This document shows positions 23,460 to 31,036 of a stretch of DNA of 64,000 bases, one piece after another. The notes under the pieces were generated by a model that was given only the letters and a program-made list of their open reading frames with translations, made no database searches and was not told the DNA's origin. The DNA is taken from positions 496,001-560,000 of the forward strand of contig NZ_PENI01000001.1 of assembly GCF_003688995.1 (NCBI RefSeq). The letters run 5' to 3'. Made by a program: the position numbers and the translations under genes. Positions within the stretch are counted from its first letter, which is position 1; each line of letters opens with the position of its first letter. Source of the DNA: Streptomyces shenzhenensis (GTDB lineage Bacteria > Actinomycetota > Actinomycetes > Streptomycetales > Streptomycetaceae).

Positions 23460-24593
23460 CTATCCGGCAGCCGCCACCTCGTGTGCGGTGTCCGCGAGCC
23501 ATGACGGGGCGTCCCGGTCGATGGCGCGCAGCGTGGACCGCAGGCGGACGCGGGTCCGGGACGACGTGACCGCGCGCAAGATCGGTTCGAGCCGCAGCAG
23601 CGGCGCTTCGGCCTCCCGCCACACTCGGAGCTGCACCAGAGCGGTCAGCTCCGCAAGCACGTTGCCGAACTCCCGGCGGCCCCCGTCGCGAGAGGCCGCC
23701 GAACTGCGCCGGAGGTGCGGCAGCGCCGCGCGCGGGTCTCCGAGGCTCAGCAGCGTTTCCCCGGTGTGCAGGCCCACTTCGGTGGTGTCGATCCACCACG
23801 TGAATGCGGGGTCGTTGGCCTGTATCGAGTCCTGGAGCCCCCCTGTGGCCCGCTCCAGGGCGGAAAGGGCGCGCGTCCGGTCTCCGGCCTGCGCGAGGCT
23901 GCGCGCGCGCCGTACGCGGGCCATGAGCGCCACGCGGCCGGGCACCTCGCGGCCGGTCAGCATCTCGTCCGTGATCGCCATCGCCTCACCGGCACGGCCG
24001 GTGTGCACGTCGATCATGGCGATCAGGTCCAGGATGAACCACTCCAGCGGGCCGTCCCCGGCAAGACGGGCCAGGGTGTGCGCCTCCGCGAGCGTGGCGC
24101 GTGCCTCGCGGAACCGGGCGGCGTCGTGGAGCAGCCACCCGGCCACTTCCCCGATCTCCGCCACCTGGGCGAGGTGCTGCTTGTCCTCACCCGTGATCCG
24201 GCCCCGTTCGGCCTCCCACACCCGCACGGCGGCGTCCGCCACGTGATCCCCGCCGTGGCGGTTGTCGTGGGCGAGCAGCCACCCCACGGCGTCCTGCACG
24301 TAGGTGTCCGGCTCCCGGTCCGGGCACCCTGGCTGCTCTGCTTCCCCCCGGGCCCGCGCGGCTCCCCGCTCCAGGCCGTCCAGCGGCACCCCGAGCACCT
24401 GCGCGAGTGGCGGTAACCACGCATCCGGGATGCGCCCGCCGCGCTCCCACCGGGAGACTTCGTTGCGCGTCAGTGTGGCGATACCGGCGGTGACGCACAG
24501 CCGGAGCGCCAGCGAGCGCTGCGAGAGGCCCGCGCTCTTGCGCAGACCCGCCAGGTGAGCGCCGAACTGGGCGCGTCTCGCTTGGTCGTTCAT
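23460..24593 (-). CDS. XRE-type HTH regulator with TPR-like C-terminal region (paralogue)
   Basis: A 377-residue protein with the same plan as its convergent neighbour: an HTH domain (residues 5-72, QFGAHLAGLRKSAGLSQRSLAL ... LTRNEVSRWERGGRIPDAWLP) and a helical-repeat region (for example FREARATLAEAHTLARLAGD). The HTH segments of the two proteins are clearly homologous, the repeat regions much less so. ATG is supported by GGAGG about 9 bases upstream. A small SpoIIAB-type ATPase gene is divergent from it. Likely a regulator of one of these neighbours; target unknown. Confidence 0.8.
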   Translation of the reverse strand: MNDQARRAQFGAHLAGLRKSAGLSQRSLALRLCVTAGIATLTRNEVSRWERGGRIPDAWLPPLAQVLGVPLDGLERGAARARGEAEQPGCPDREPDTYVQDAVGWLLAHDNRHGGDHVADAAVRVWEAERGRITGEDKQHLAQVAEIGEVAGWLLHDAARFREARATLAEAHTLARLAGDGPLEWFILDLIAMIDVHTGRAGEAMAITDEMLTGREVPGRVALMARVRRARSLAQAGDRTRALSALERATGGLQDSIQANDPAFTWWIDTTEVGLHTGETLLSLGDPRAALPHLRRSSAASRDGGRREFGNVLAELTALVQLRVWREAEAPLLRLEPILRAVTSSRTRVRLRSTLRAIDRDAPSWLADTAHEVAAAG

Positions 24594-24753
24594 GCAGTGC
24601 CTCCCAGCTACCACGCTACCCGCGCCGGCCCCTCCCCTGGCCCCCTGAACGGCCCCTCCCCCCGAACAGGAACACCGGTTACCTGAACGCACAGCGCCCC
24701 GGCGACCGTGCGACCGGCCCCGGGGCTTGGCCGATCTGAAAGAGCAGACCGAC

Positions 24754-25176
24754 ATGCGGCAACTCACAACCTGGGCTCGGTCTACAGGGCACCCCGGGTA
24801 CAGCGAGACCCTGCCGAGAGAACCCGAGAGCGCCGCCACCGCCCGTCGCCTGGTCCGCGCCTCCCTCTCTGTCTGGGAGTTGGACGAGCTGGCCGACGAC
24901 ACGGCCGTCATCGTCTCCGAGCTGGTGGCCAACGCGGTCCAGCACGCCCGGCGGGAGTCCATTCGGATCACGATCGAGCGGCCCGGCGCGGCGCTGGTGC
25001 GCATCGGCGTCGTGGACTTCTCCAGGGTGCGGCCGAAGCGCAGGATGCCGGGCCCCGGGGACGTGAACGGGCGCGGCCTGGCACTCGTGGACGAACTGGC
25101 GCAGGACTGGGGTACCGAGCTGCTGCCGTGGGGCAAGCGGGTCTGGGCAGAGCTGCACGGGAAGGACGAGGGATGA
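24754..25176 (+). CDS. SpoIIAB/RsbW-type ATP-binding protein
   Basis: A 140-residue HATPase_c protein of the large streptomycete family related to anti-sigma kinases. The N box is SELVANAVQHA (about residue 60); the G1 region reads VVDFSRVRP and the G2 region GRGLALVDELA. The G1 Gly is poor, as in many family members. Such proteins may phosphorylate anti-sigma antagonists, but many act next to HTH/DUF397 modules (the whiJ/abaA type) with unknown role, and a decayed module of that type is found just downstream. The ATG of MRQLTTWAR is chosen over an upstream TTG. Confidence 0.8.
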   Translation: MRQLTTWARSTGHPGYSETLPREPESAATARRLVRASLSVWELDELADDTAVIVSELVANAVQHARRESIRITIERPGAALVRIGVVDFSRVRPKRRMPGPGDVNGRGLALVDELAQDWGTELLPWGKRVWAELHGKDEG

Positions 25177-25379
25177 GCACGCGCGCAGTGATCCGGCACG
25201 AGACGCGCACCACACCTTCCGTGAGGTCATCTCAAGGCTTGTCGGACGTTCGCCACTCGTTGACGGCACCCCGTCGTGCGGGAGTTCTCCGTGCGGGTCG
25301 GGGTAGGGAAGCAGGGCCCGGTTGTACGGTTCTCGTCGGCCGGAGGGCCGGGACGGCGCCGGGGAAGGGAGGGCGAGCC

Positions 25380-25745
25380 ATGACGCTGGAGCGGGCTGCT
25401 GCGGGCACGGTGGAGGCGGTCGTCGGGTACGACGGCCGGCTGCTGCTGGTGCGACGGCCGGACGGCTGGGGGCTGCCCTCGGGCACCCCCGAACCGGCCG
25501 AGACGGCCGAGGCCACCGCGGCGCGCGTCGTCCACGAACTGACCGGTTACCTCGTGGACGGCTCCCAGACGCTGGAGCCGGAGGACACGGTGTCGGCCGT
25601 GGTGTGCCAGTTGCTGGCCGAGGCCCCGTCGGACGGCGCCCGTCTCCCACCGGAAGAGATCCGCTGGACCCCCTTCACAGACACCGCGGACGCCGCCCTC
25701 TCCGCGGTTGTCCGCAACTACCTGGCCGGACACACACCCGTGTGA
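25380..25745 (+). CDS. Nudix-hydrolase-like protein with degenerate Nudix box
   Basis: A 121-residue protein with the Nudix strand order: AVVGYDGRLLLVRRPDGWGLPSG leads into the Nudix helix TAEATAARVVHELTGY. In active enzymes this helix carries R-E-x2-E-E; here it is R-V-V-H-E-L, so two of the metal-binding Glu are lost and hydrolysis of nucleoside diphosphate derivatives is doubtful. A good ribosome site (GGGAGGG) precedes the ATG. Located between the small ATPase and a decayed HTH/DUF397 module; the preceding 200 bases hold no gene. Confidence 0.7.
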   Translation: MTLERAAAGTVEAVVGYDGRLLLVRRPDGWGLPSGTPEPAETAEATAARVVHELTGYLVDGSQTLEPEDTVSAVVCQLLAEAPSDGARLPPEEIRWTPFTDTADAALSAVVRNYLAGHTPV

Positions 25746-25791
25746 CGACTCCGGGCACGACGGTGGGCAGTCGCGCGGCCTCACGGGATCA

Positions 25792-26024
25792 ACGTGCCCC
25801 TTCGACCTGGAGCGCTTCGCCGACCTGGGCGCCGCCCTGATGTACGCGGGTAGCGCCGTCCCGCAACTGGACACCGTCGTACGGGACGGCCCCACGGCAC
25901 GGTCTTCATCGGATCCGAAGCGTAACTGGGCGTATTCCGAGGGCATTTCCATAGAGCGGAGCCAGTGTCACTCGACCCTGACCGGTCGCGTGATCTCATC
26001 CACAAGCTGGCCAGAGAACTGTGA
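25792..26024 (+). pseudogene. Remnant of an XRE/DUF5753 regulator C-terminus
   Basis: Two frames together give the typical C-terminal end of a streptomycete XRE/DUF5753 regulator. The first frame reads FDLERFADLGAALMYAG then VPQLDTVVRDGPT. One base later the reading continues as TVFIGSEA, a TAA stop, LGVFRGHFHRAEPVS and LDPDRSRDLIHKLAREL, then stop. Thus a one-base deletion and a nonsense codon are visible, and the N-terminal HTH half is missing. The final TGA overlaps the GTG of the following DUF397 gene, the usual arrangement of an intact module. Confidence 0.65.
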
Positions 26025-26227
26025 GGCGTTCGGTGATCGCTCCCGACAATTGGCGGAAGTCTTCCTACAGCGGCAGCGGCGACGGCAACGCCTGTGTGGA
26101 GATAGCCCAGACACCCTTCAGCACCTCGGTGCGCGACTCCAAGACCCCCACCAGAGCCGCCCTCACCTTCCCCGCCCGCGCCTTCAGGGCATTCATCGAG
26201 GACTTGAAGGAACATCCCCACCGCTGA
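26021..26227 (+). CDS. DUF397-domain protein
   Basis: A 68-residue DUF397 protein: WRKSSYSGSGDGNACVEIA, then VRDSKTPTRAALTFPARAF and FIEDLK, which is nearly the whole domain. DUF397 proteins accompany XRE regulators and small ATPases in streptomycetes (whiJ/BldB-adjacent systems) and are thought to act as partners or antagonists of the regulator. The GTG start overlaps the stop of the decayed regulator; an in-frame GTG four codons later (VIAPDNWRK) is an alternative. Its partner being dead, it may itself be non-functional or serve another regulator. Confidence 0.75.
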   Translation: MRRSVIAPDNWRKSSYSGSGDGNACVEIAQTPFSTSVRDSKTPTRAALTFPARAFRAFIEDLKEHPHR

Positions 26228-26358
26228 CCTGCGTGGAAGTCGCCGACCTGGACACCCACATGGCCGTCCGCGACTCCAAGACACCCGCCCGAGCCGTCCT
26301 CACCTTCCCCACCCCCGCCTTCGCCGCCTTCGTCGAGGGCTTGAAGGCCGTCGCTGAC
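26224..26358 (+). pseudogene. Truncated second DUF397 copy
   Basis: Directly after the DUF397 stop, in another frame, LTCVEVADLDTHMAVRDSKTP and VLTFPTPAFAAFVEGLK repeat the second half of the domain. The W-x-K-S-S-Y-S start is missing and there is no stop at the natural position. This looks like a tandem copy that lost its 5' part. Confidence 0.6.
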
Positions 26359-26378
26359 CCCCGTGAAGCAACCACACC

Positions 26379-26840
26379 TCACCTGGGCCTGGCCAGCGCC
26401 GCGAGTTCCGCGTTGGCGCGTTCCCTGACCAGGGTGAGGACGCGGCCCGCGGCGGCCAGGTCCTCGGCGGGGATCCCGCCCCAGATGCGGGCGGTGATGG
26501 GCGCGGTCTCCGCGCTGACCGCGGGGACCAGTTCGCGCCCCGCGTCCGTGGGGCGAAGATGCGCGCCGTCCGCGACGAGCAGCTGCTTGGCGAGCAGTTC
26601 GTCGAGCGTGGCGCGGATGTCGGCCGGATCGGCCTTGAGGGCGACCCGGACCTGGGCGATGAGATCGTCCGGCGTCTGCGGGGCGTCGGCGGTGACGGCG
26701 GCGCGCAACGCCATCTGCTGCTGAAATGTGACGCCGTGCCGGGCCAGGACGTGCTCCAGGACGCCGCGGGCGGCGTAGTGGGCCAGGCCGAGGGCGCGGG
26801 CGTCGGCGAGCGGTGCGGCGGTGGATGCGGTGGAAGTCAT
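26379..26840 (-). CDS. MarR-like winged-helix protein 2
   Basis: A 153-residue protein whose centre forms a winged helix: FQQQMALRAAVTADAPQTPDDLIAQVRVALKAD then RATLDELLAKQLLVADGAHLRPTDAGRELV. The wing motif is similar to MarR/DUF24-type repressors, but it lacks the classical MarR dimer helices at both ends. Its ATG overlaps the stop of the upstream MarR gene (ATGA), so the two are co-translated. It may act as a co-regulator of the same target. Confidence 0.75.
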   Translation of the reverse strand: MTSTASTAAPLADARALGLAHYAARGVLEHVLARHGVTFQQQMALRAAVTADAPQTPDDLIAQVRVALKADPADIRATLDELLAKQLLVADGAHLRPTDAGRELVPAVSAETAPITARIWGGIPAEDLAAAGRVLTLVRERANAELAALARPR

Positions 26841-27331
26841 GGCGTTGTCCCCTGAGTGCTCTCGTCGTTCGGTACGGATGGCGCGAGAGGTGCGTCGAGC
26901 AGGGTCGTCAGCTCGTCGGTGAACGCGCGTGCCCGCGGGGCGTCGAGGCCGCCGAGCGGCTCCAGCAGTTGCTGAAGCAGTTCCTGGACCACCGCGATGG
27001 CCTGCCGCGTGACGGTCCGGCCCCGTTCGGTGAGGGCGAGCTGTACGGCGCGCGGGTCACGGGGATCGCGGGTGCGCTCGATGAGACCGGCCGACTCCAG
27101 GGCGCGCGCCAGCTTGGAGACGTACAGCGCCTCCAGGCCGGTGTGGTCGGCGAGCCGGCGCTGACTGGGCCGTTCCCCGGCGCGCTGCATGCCGTACAGG
27201 GACGCGACCACTGAGTACTGGGCGTGGGTCAGGCCCAGCGGAGCCACCGCGCGATCGACCGCGACGCGCCACTTGTTGGCGAGCCGCCACACCAGAAATC
27301 CGGGCGTGGGACCCGGCGAACCCTTGCTCAT
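26837..27331 (-). CDS. MarR-family transcriptional regulator
   Basis: A 164-residue MarR repressor: dimer helices LVWRLANKWRVAVDRA, then LTHAQYSVVASLYG, the HTH PSQRRLADHTGLEALYVSKLARALESAGLIERT and the wing DPRDPRAVQLALTERG. The D-P-R-D-x-R wing is diagnostic. A perfect inverted repeat begins 11 bases before the ATG, so autoregulation is very likely. MarR members respond to phenolics, drugs or oxidants; no exporter gene lies directly beside it, so the target is not apparent. Translationally coupled to a second winged-helix gene. Confidence 0.92.
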   Translation of the reverse strand: MSKGSPGPTPGFLVWRLANKWRVAVDRAVAPLGLTHAQYSVVASLYGMQRAGERPSQRRLADHTGLEALYVSKLARALESAGLIERTRDPRDPRAVQLALTERGRTVTRQAIAVVQELLQQLLEPLGGLDAPRARAFTDELTTLLDAPLAPSVPNDESTQGTTP

Positions 27332-27341
27332 GCCAAATAGA

Positions 27342-27360
27342 GTACATAGCTACTATGTAC
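27342..27360. promoter_or_regulatory. MarR operator
   Basis: A perfect 8-base inverted repeat, GTACATAG-CTA-CTATGTAC, in AT-rich DNA, 11-29 bases before the MarR start codon. A further GGCTACTAT half site follows at 27364-27372. Confidence 0.8.
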
Positions 27361-27457
27361 ATGGCTACTATTTTGCGACAGTGCCGGAAGGCGGCCTGCG
27401 TACGCGACCACCTGGACGGCGCACCCGGGCATGACGACTCCGGGCACGCCCCATGCC

Positions 27458-28633
27458 TCAGGCCAGGGCCACCGCTGTCAGGCGGTGGATGTCTTTTGCT
27501 GTGTCTGTCACGCCGGACAGGAAGCCCTGGGCCCGGGGGGAGGCGTGGTCCGTGAGCCAGGTGGGGTCGATGTCGCAGACGGCGATGCGGACACCGGTGC
27601 CGGCCAGCGCCAGCGGGAGGGTGTGGACCACCGTGGACGGGAAGCTCAGGACCGTGCGGCCGATCGGGCCGCGCCGGGCGATCAGCTCCAGCGGGAGGTC
27701 GGGCCGGACGATCTCCAGGCCGGTCTCCGCGGCGAGCCGGTGCAGCTTCTCCGTGCTCTCGCGGCGGTGCGCGAAGTAGCGGGCGGCACCGTGCGCCTTG
27801 GCGAGGCCCCGCACGGCCTCCAGGTAGCGGTCGCCGTCCACGACGCCGGTCTCCACCAGTGACGTCCCGACCATGTCGGCGCCCTTGGTGATGCGCGGCG
27901 GGCCGAACCGGGACCGGGTCCAGCCGAAGTCGTTGGTGGTGACCGCGACCCCGTCCGGGATCTCCTCGACCGGCATGGACGAGAACACCTCCACCCGGCG
28001 GCCGGCCCGCGGCGTCAGCCGGCGCCGGGCCGAGGAGGAGACCGGCGCGAACAGCAGGTCGCGCGGCCCGGGCCGGCCGCCCTTGCGGTGCCAGCGCACC
28101 AGCCGCTCGCCGCGCGCGAGCTGGGCGACAAACTCCATCGTCGCGGTGCCGTCGTCGACGACCACGAGGTCCCGGGCCCGGGTGATGGTCAGCAGCAGCT
28201 GTACGTAACGGGAGAACGGGTCCCCCATGACGATCCGGTCCGCCCGGCGCAGCGCCCCGGCGAGCCCGCCGATGGTCTGGAAGGGCGCGGTCGTACCGCC
28301 CCGCGCCTCCTCCCAGCGCACCTCGTACCCCTCGTCCCGGGCCAGGTCCGCCATGCGCCGCAGTTGTCCGCGGGTCATCGGGTCGGTCGGGGACAGCACG
28401 ACGACCGTCAGTTCCGCGGCGGCCTGTGGCGCGGAGCCGTCCACGGTGCGCCGTGCCTGGGGCGGCACGGCCGGGATGGGCGCCGGCGCGCCCGCGCCGG
28501 ACGCCGGTGCCCCGGGCACTCCGCGCAGGGCATGGGTGTGCGCCCACTCCAGTACGTTCAGCAGTTGTACCGGGCTCTCCACGAAGGCGAGGGTGCGAAG
28601 GCTGGGGCCGGCGTTACCGGCGCGGCGGTTCAT
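27458..28633 (-). CDS. Sialyltransferase-like glycosyltransferase (GT52/polysialyltransferase-like)
   Basis: A 391-residue protein with the GT-B bacterial sialyltransferase pattern: LAFVESPVQLLNVLEWA at the start, the acidic motif VVDDGTATMEF (about residue 175), a segment YFAHRRESTEKL where other families have H-P, and FPSTVVHTLPLAL with the S-T motif near the C-terminus. It would transfer an activated nonulosonic acid from CMP. It is the last gene of an operon with the NeuB-like synthase and the NeuA-like CMP-synthetase, 58 bases downstream of neuB. Start is the ATG of MNRRAGN, placing the domain at the N-terminus. Its acceptor is unknown. Confidence 0.65.
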   Translation of the reverse strand: MNRRAGNAGPSLRTLAFVESPVQLLNVLEWAHTHALRGVPGAPASGAGAPAPIPAVPPQARRTVDGSAPQAAAELTVVVLSPTDPMTRGQLRRMADLARDEGYEVRWEEARGGTTAPFQTIGGLAGALRRADRIVMGDPFSRYVQLLLTITRARDLVVVDDGTATMEFVAQLARGERLVRWHRKGGRPGPRDLLFAPVSSSARRRLTPRAGRRVEVFSSMPVEEIPDGVAVTTNDFGWTRSRFGPPRITKGADMVGTSLVETGVVDGDRYLEAVRGLAKAHGAARYFAHRRESTEKLHRLAAETGLEIVRPDLPLELIARRGPIGRTVLSFPSTVVHTLPLALAGTGVRIAVCDIDPTWLTDHASPRAQGFLSGVTDTAKDIHRLTAVALA

Positions 28634-28691
28634 CGACGTACGACCGTCCCGTGAGGCGTTCGGCTGGGAACCAAGGCGGACTCGGGCGGGG

Positions 28692-29630
28692 TCAGACCGT
28701 GACCGGCTCGCCGGCCGCAGCGGCGATCTCCGCCTCGGCCACGGCACCGGCGACCCGGCGCAGCTTCTTCATGGGGCCGAGCTCGGAGTCGTAGACCTTC
28801 TTGACACCGTCGCCGAGCGACGCCTCGATGATCCGGATGTCGCGCACCAGGCGCACGAGGCCCTGCGGCTCCACCGAGGCGGCCTGGTCCGAACCCCACA
28901 TGGCGCGGTCCAGGGTGATGTGGCGCTCGACGAACGTGGCGCCGAGGGCGACGGCGGCCAGCGTGGTCTGCAGACCGGTCTCGTGGCCGGAGTAGCCGAT
29001 CGGGACGTTCGGGTACTCCTGCTGCAGCGTGTTGATCACGCGCAGGTTCAGCTCCTCGGCCTTGGCCGGGTAGGTGGAGGTGGCGTGGCAGAGCAGGATG
29101 TTGTCGCTGCCGAGGACCTCGACGGCGTGCCGGATCTGCTTCGGGGTCGACATACCGGTGGAGAGGATGACCGTGCGGCCGGTGGCGCGCAGGGCGCGCA
29201 GCAGCTCGTCGTCCGTGAGGGAGGCGGAGGCGACCTTGTGGGCCGGGACGTCGAACTTCTCCAGGAAGGCGACCGCCTCGGTGTCCCACGGGGACGCGAA
29301 CCAGTCGATGCCCTTCTCCTTGCAGTACTCGTCGATCTTGCGGTAGTCGTCCTCACCGAACTCGACGCGGTGGCGGTAGTCGATGTAGGTCATCCGGCCC
29401 CAGGGCGTGTCGCGCTCGATGTCCCACTGGTCGCGCGGGGTGCAGATCTCCGGGGTGCGCTTCTGGAACTTGACGGCGTCGCAGCCGGCCTCGGCGGCGA
29501 CGTCGATCAGCTTGAAGGCGTTGTCGAGGTCACCGTTGTGGTTGATGCCGATCTCGCCGGTGATGTAGACGGGGCGGCCGGGGCCGGCCTCACGCGAACC
29601 GAAGCTACGGATGCGGGAGTTGGTGCTCAT
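28692..29630 (-). CDS. neuB: NeuB-like nonulosonic acid synthase lacking the SAF domain
   Basis: A 312-residue PEP-dependent synthase with the TIM-barrel motifs of NeuB/SpsE: GEIGINHNGD near residue 26, DAVKFQKR, FASPWD, STGMSTP, CHATSTYPA and GYSGHE. It condenses PEP with a six-carbon sugar to a nonulosonic acid. The C-terminal antifreeze-like SAF domain (about 60 residues) found in sialic acid synthases is absent, and the protein ends soon after the barrel. With the fused phosphatase next door this suggests a Kdn 9-phosphate synthase using mannose 6-phosphate rather than ManNAc; that substrate is inference. AAGGAC stands 8 bases before the ATG. Confidence 0.88.
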   Translation of the reverse strand: MSTNSRIRSFGSREAGPGRPVYITGEIGINHNGDLDNAFKLIDVAAEAGCDAVKFQKRTPEICTPRDQWDIERDTPWGRMTYIDYRHRVEFGEDDYRKIDEYCKEKGIDWFASPWDTEAVAFLEKFDVPAHKVASASLTDDELLRALRATGRTVILSTGMSTPKQIRHAVEVLGSDNILLCHATSTYPAKAEELNLRVINTLQQEYPNVPIGYSGHETGLQTTLAAVALGATFVERHITLDRAMWGSDQAASVEPQGLVRLVRDIRIIEASLGDGVKKVYDSELGPMKKLRRVAGAVAEAEIAAAAGEPVTV

Positions 29631-29642
29631 CAGGGGATGTCC

Positions 29643-31004
29643 TTACTTGGTGAGGGAATCGAGAGAGGGGCCGAGGATCCAGCTGGCGATCTCTCGGATG
29701 GCGCCGTCACCGCCGGCGACGGTGGTGACCGCGCGTGCGGCGCCGCGCACGACGTCGTGGGCGCTCGCGACCGCCACGGGCCAGCCCACGAGGGCGAAGC
29801 ACGGGAGGTCATTGACGTCGTTGCCGACGTAGAGCACGCGCTCGGGCGCGATGCCCTGCTCCTCGCACCACTGCTTGAGGGCGAGGTCCTTCCGGTCGAT
29901 GCCGTGCAGCACCGGGATCTGCAGCTTCCGGGCTCGGGCCGCGACGACCGGGTTCTGCTCCGTGGACAGGATCAGCATCTTCAGGCCGCTCCTGCGGAGC
30001 GCGGCGATGCCGAGTCCGTCCCCGCGGTGCACGGTGACGAATTCCCGTCCGTCGGCGTCGATCTGCACCCGGTCGTCGGTCTGGGTGCCGTCGAAGTCGA
30101 GGACGACCGCGTCGATGTCCTCGGCCGCGGGGAGGTGGGCGGGGGAATCCGCGGCAGAGGTGCCGACGGGGGTCCCCCCTGCTTGAGCGGAGTCGAAATC
30201 CTGGGGGAGCTCCGCGTCGAAGAGCGGGGCGAGGGCCCGGGCGCGGGCAAGGTCGTGCGGGTCGTCGATCTCCAGCACCCGGGCCGGGTCGGTGCGGACC
30301 AGTTCGGTGTGGCCGAAGAAGCGGTGCCGGTGCTCGCGGAACCCGGCGGCGTCCATGGCGTACGCGGCGCCGGTCTCCAGCAGGTCTTGGGGGCGGTCCT
30401 GGCGGCGCGGGCGGAACGACTTGTCGTGGTTGACGCCGTAACCGCCCTCGGTGGCGGTGGAGTGGGTGACGCGGGTGGCCCCGCCGGCCGTCTGCTCGCG
30501 GGCGGGCTCCACGGCGACCGGGTCGTCGCCCGCGTCCCGCCAGATGAAGCCGTGGAAGGGGGCCACCGTCACCGCGGTGTCGGCGCCGTTCTCGACGACG
30601 GCCGCCGCGACCCCGTCCACGTCCTCGCGGAACAGGAACGGGCTGGTGCACTGTACGAGCAGGACGACGTCCACGGCGGTGCCGTGCAGCGCCTCGTGGG
30701 CGTCCATCGCGTGCAGCACGGCGGCCTCGGAGGTGGCGGTGTCGCCGGCGATGGCGGCGGGCCGCAGCACGACCTCGGCGCCGGCCTGCCGGGCGGCCGC
30801 CGCGATGGCCTGGTCGTCGGTGGACACGACGACGTCGGTGACCAACCGGGAGGACCGGCACGCGTGCACCGCGCGGGCCACCAGCGGTACCCCGCCGACG
30901 GGCGCGAGGTTCTTGGCGGGCACGCCCTTGGAGCCGCCGCGCGCGGGGATCACGGCGAGCACGCGGCGCACCGAAGTACCCTGGCCCGCTGGGGAGTTGG
31001 ACAT
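29643..31004 (-). CDS. neuA: Acylneuraminate/Kdn cytidylyltransferase fused to a HAD phosphatase
   Basis: A 453-residue bifunctional enzyme. Residues 12-255 are a CMP-sugar synthetase (NeuA/KdsB type) with the nucleotide loop VIPARGGSKGVPAKN and the LVQCTSPF segment. After a Ser/Ala linker, residues 285-453 form a KdsC-like HAD phosphatase: DFDGTQTDD, ILSTEQN, the Lys in KDLALKQW and YVGNDVNDLP. The pair would dephosphorylate a nonulosonic acid 9-phosphate and couple it to CMP. The ATG has AAGGAGGAG upstream; it is 13 bases before neuB in the same operon. Related fusions are known for KdsC-like/NeuA proteins. Confidence 0.9.
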   Translation of the reverse strand: MSNSPAGQGTSVRRVLAVIPARGGSKGVPAKNLAPVGGVPLVARAVHACRSSRLVTDVVVSTDDQAIAAAARQAGAEVVLRPAAIAGDTATSEAAVLHAMDAHEALHGTAVDVVLLVQCTSPFLFREDVDGVAAAVVENGADTAVTVAPFHGFIWRDAGDDPVAVEPAREQTAGGATRVTHSTATEGGYGVNHDKSFRPRRQDRPQDLLETGAAYAMDAAGFREHRHRFFGHTELVRTDPARVLEIDDPHDLARARALAPLFDAELPQDFDSAQAGGTPVGTSAADSPAHLPAAEDIDAVVLDFDGTQTDDRVQIDADGREFVTVHRGDGLGIAALRRSGLKMLILSTEQNPVVAARARKLQIPVLHGIDRKDLALKQWCEEQGIAPERVLYVGNDVNDLPCFALVGWPVAVASAHDVVRGAARAVTTVAGGDGAIREIASWILGPSLDSLTK

Positions 31005-31036
31005 GGGCTCTCCTCCTTGACGCGGGATCCGGTCGC

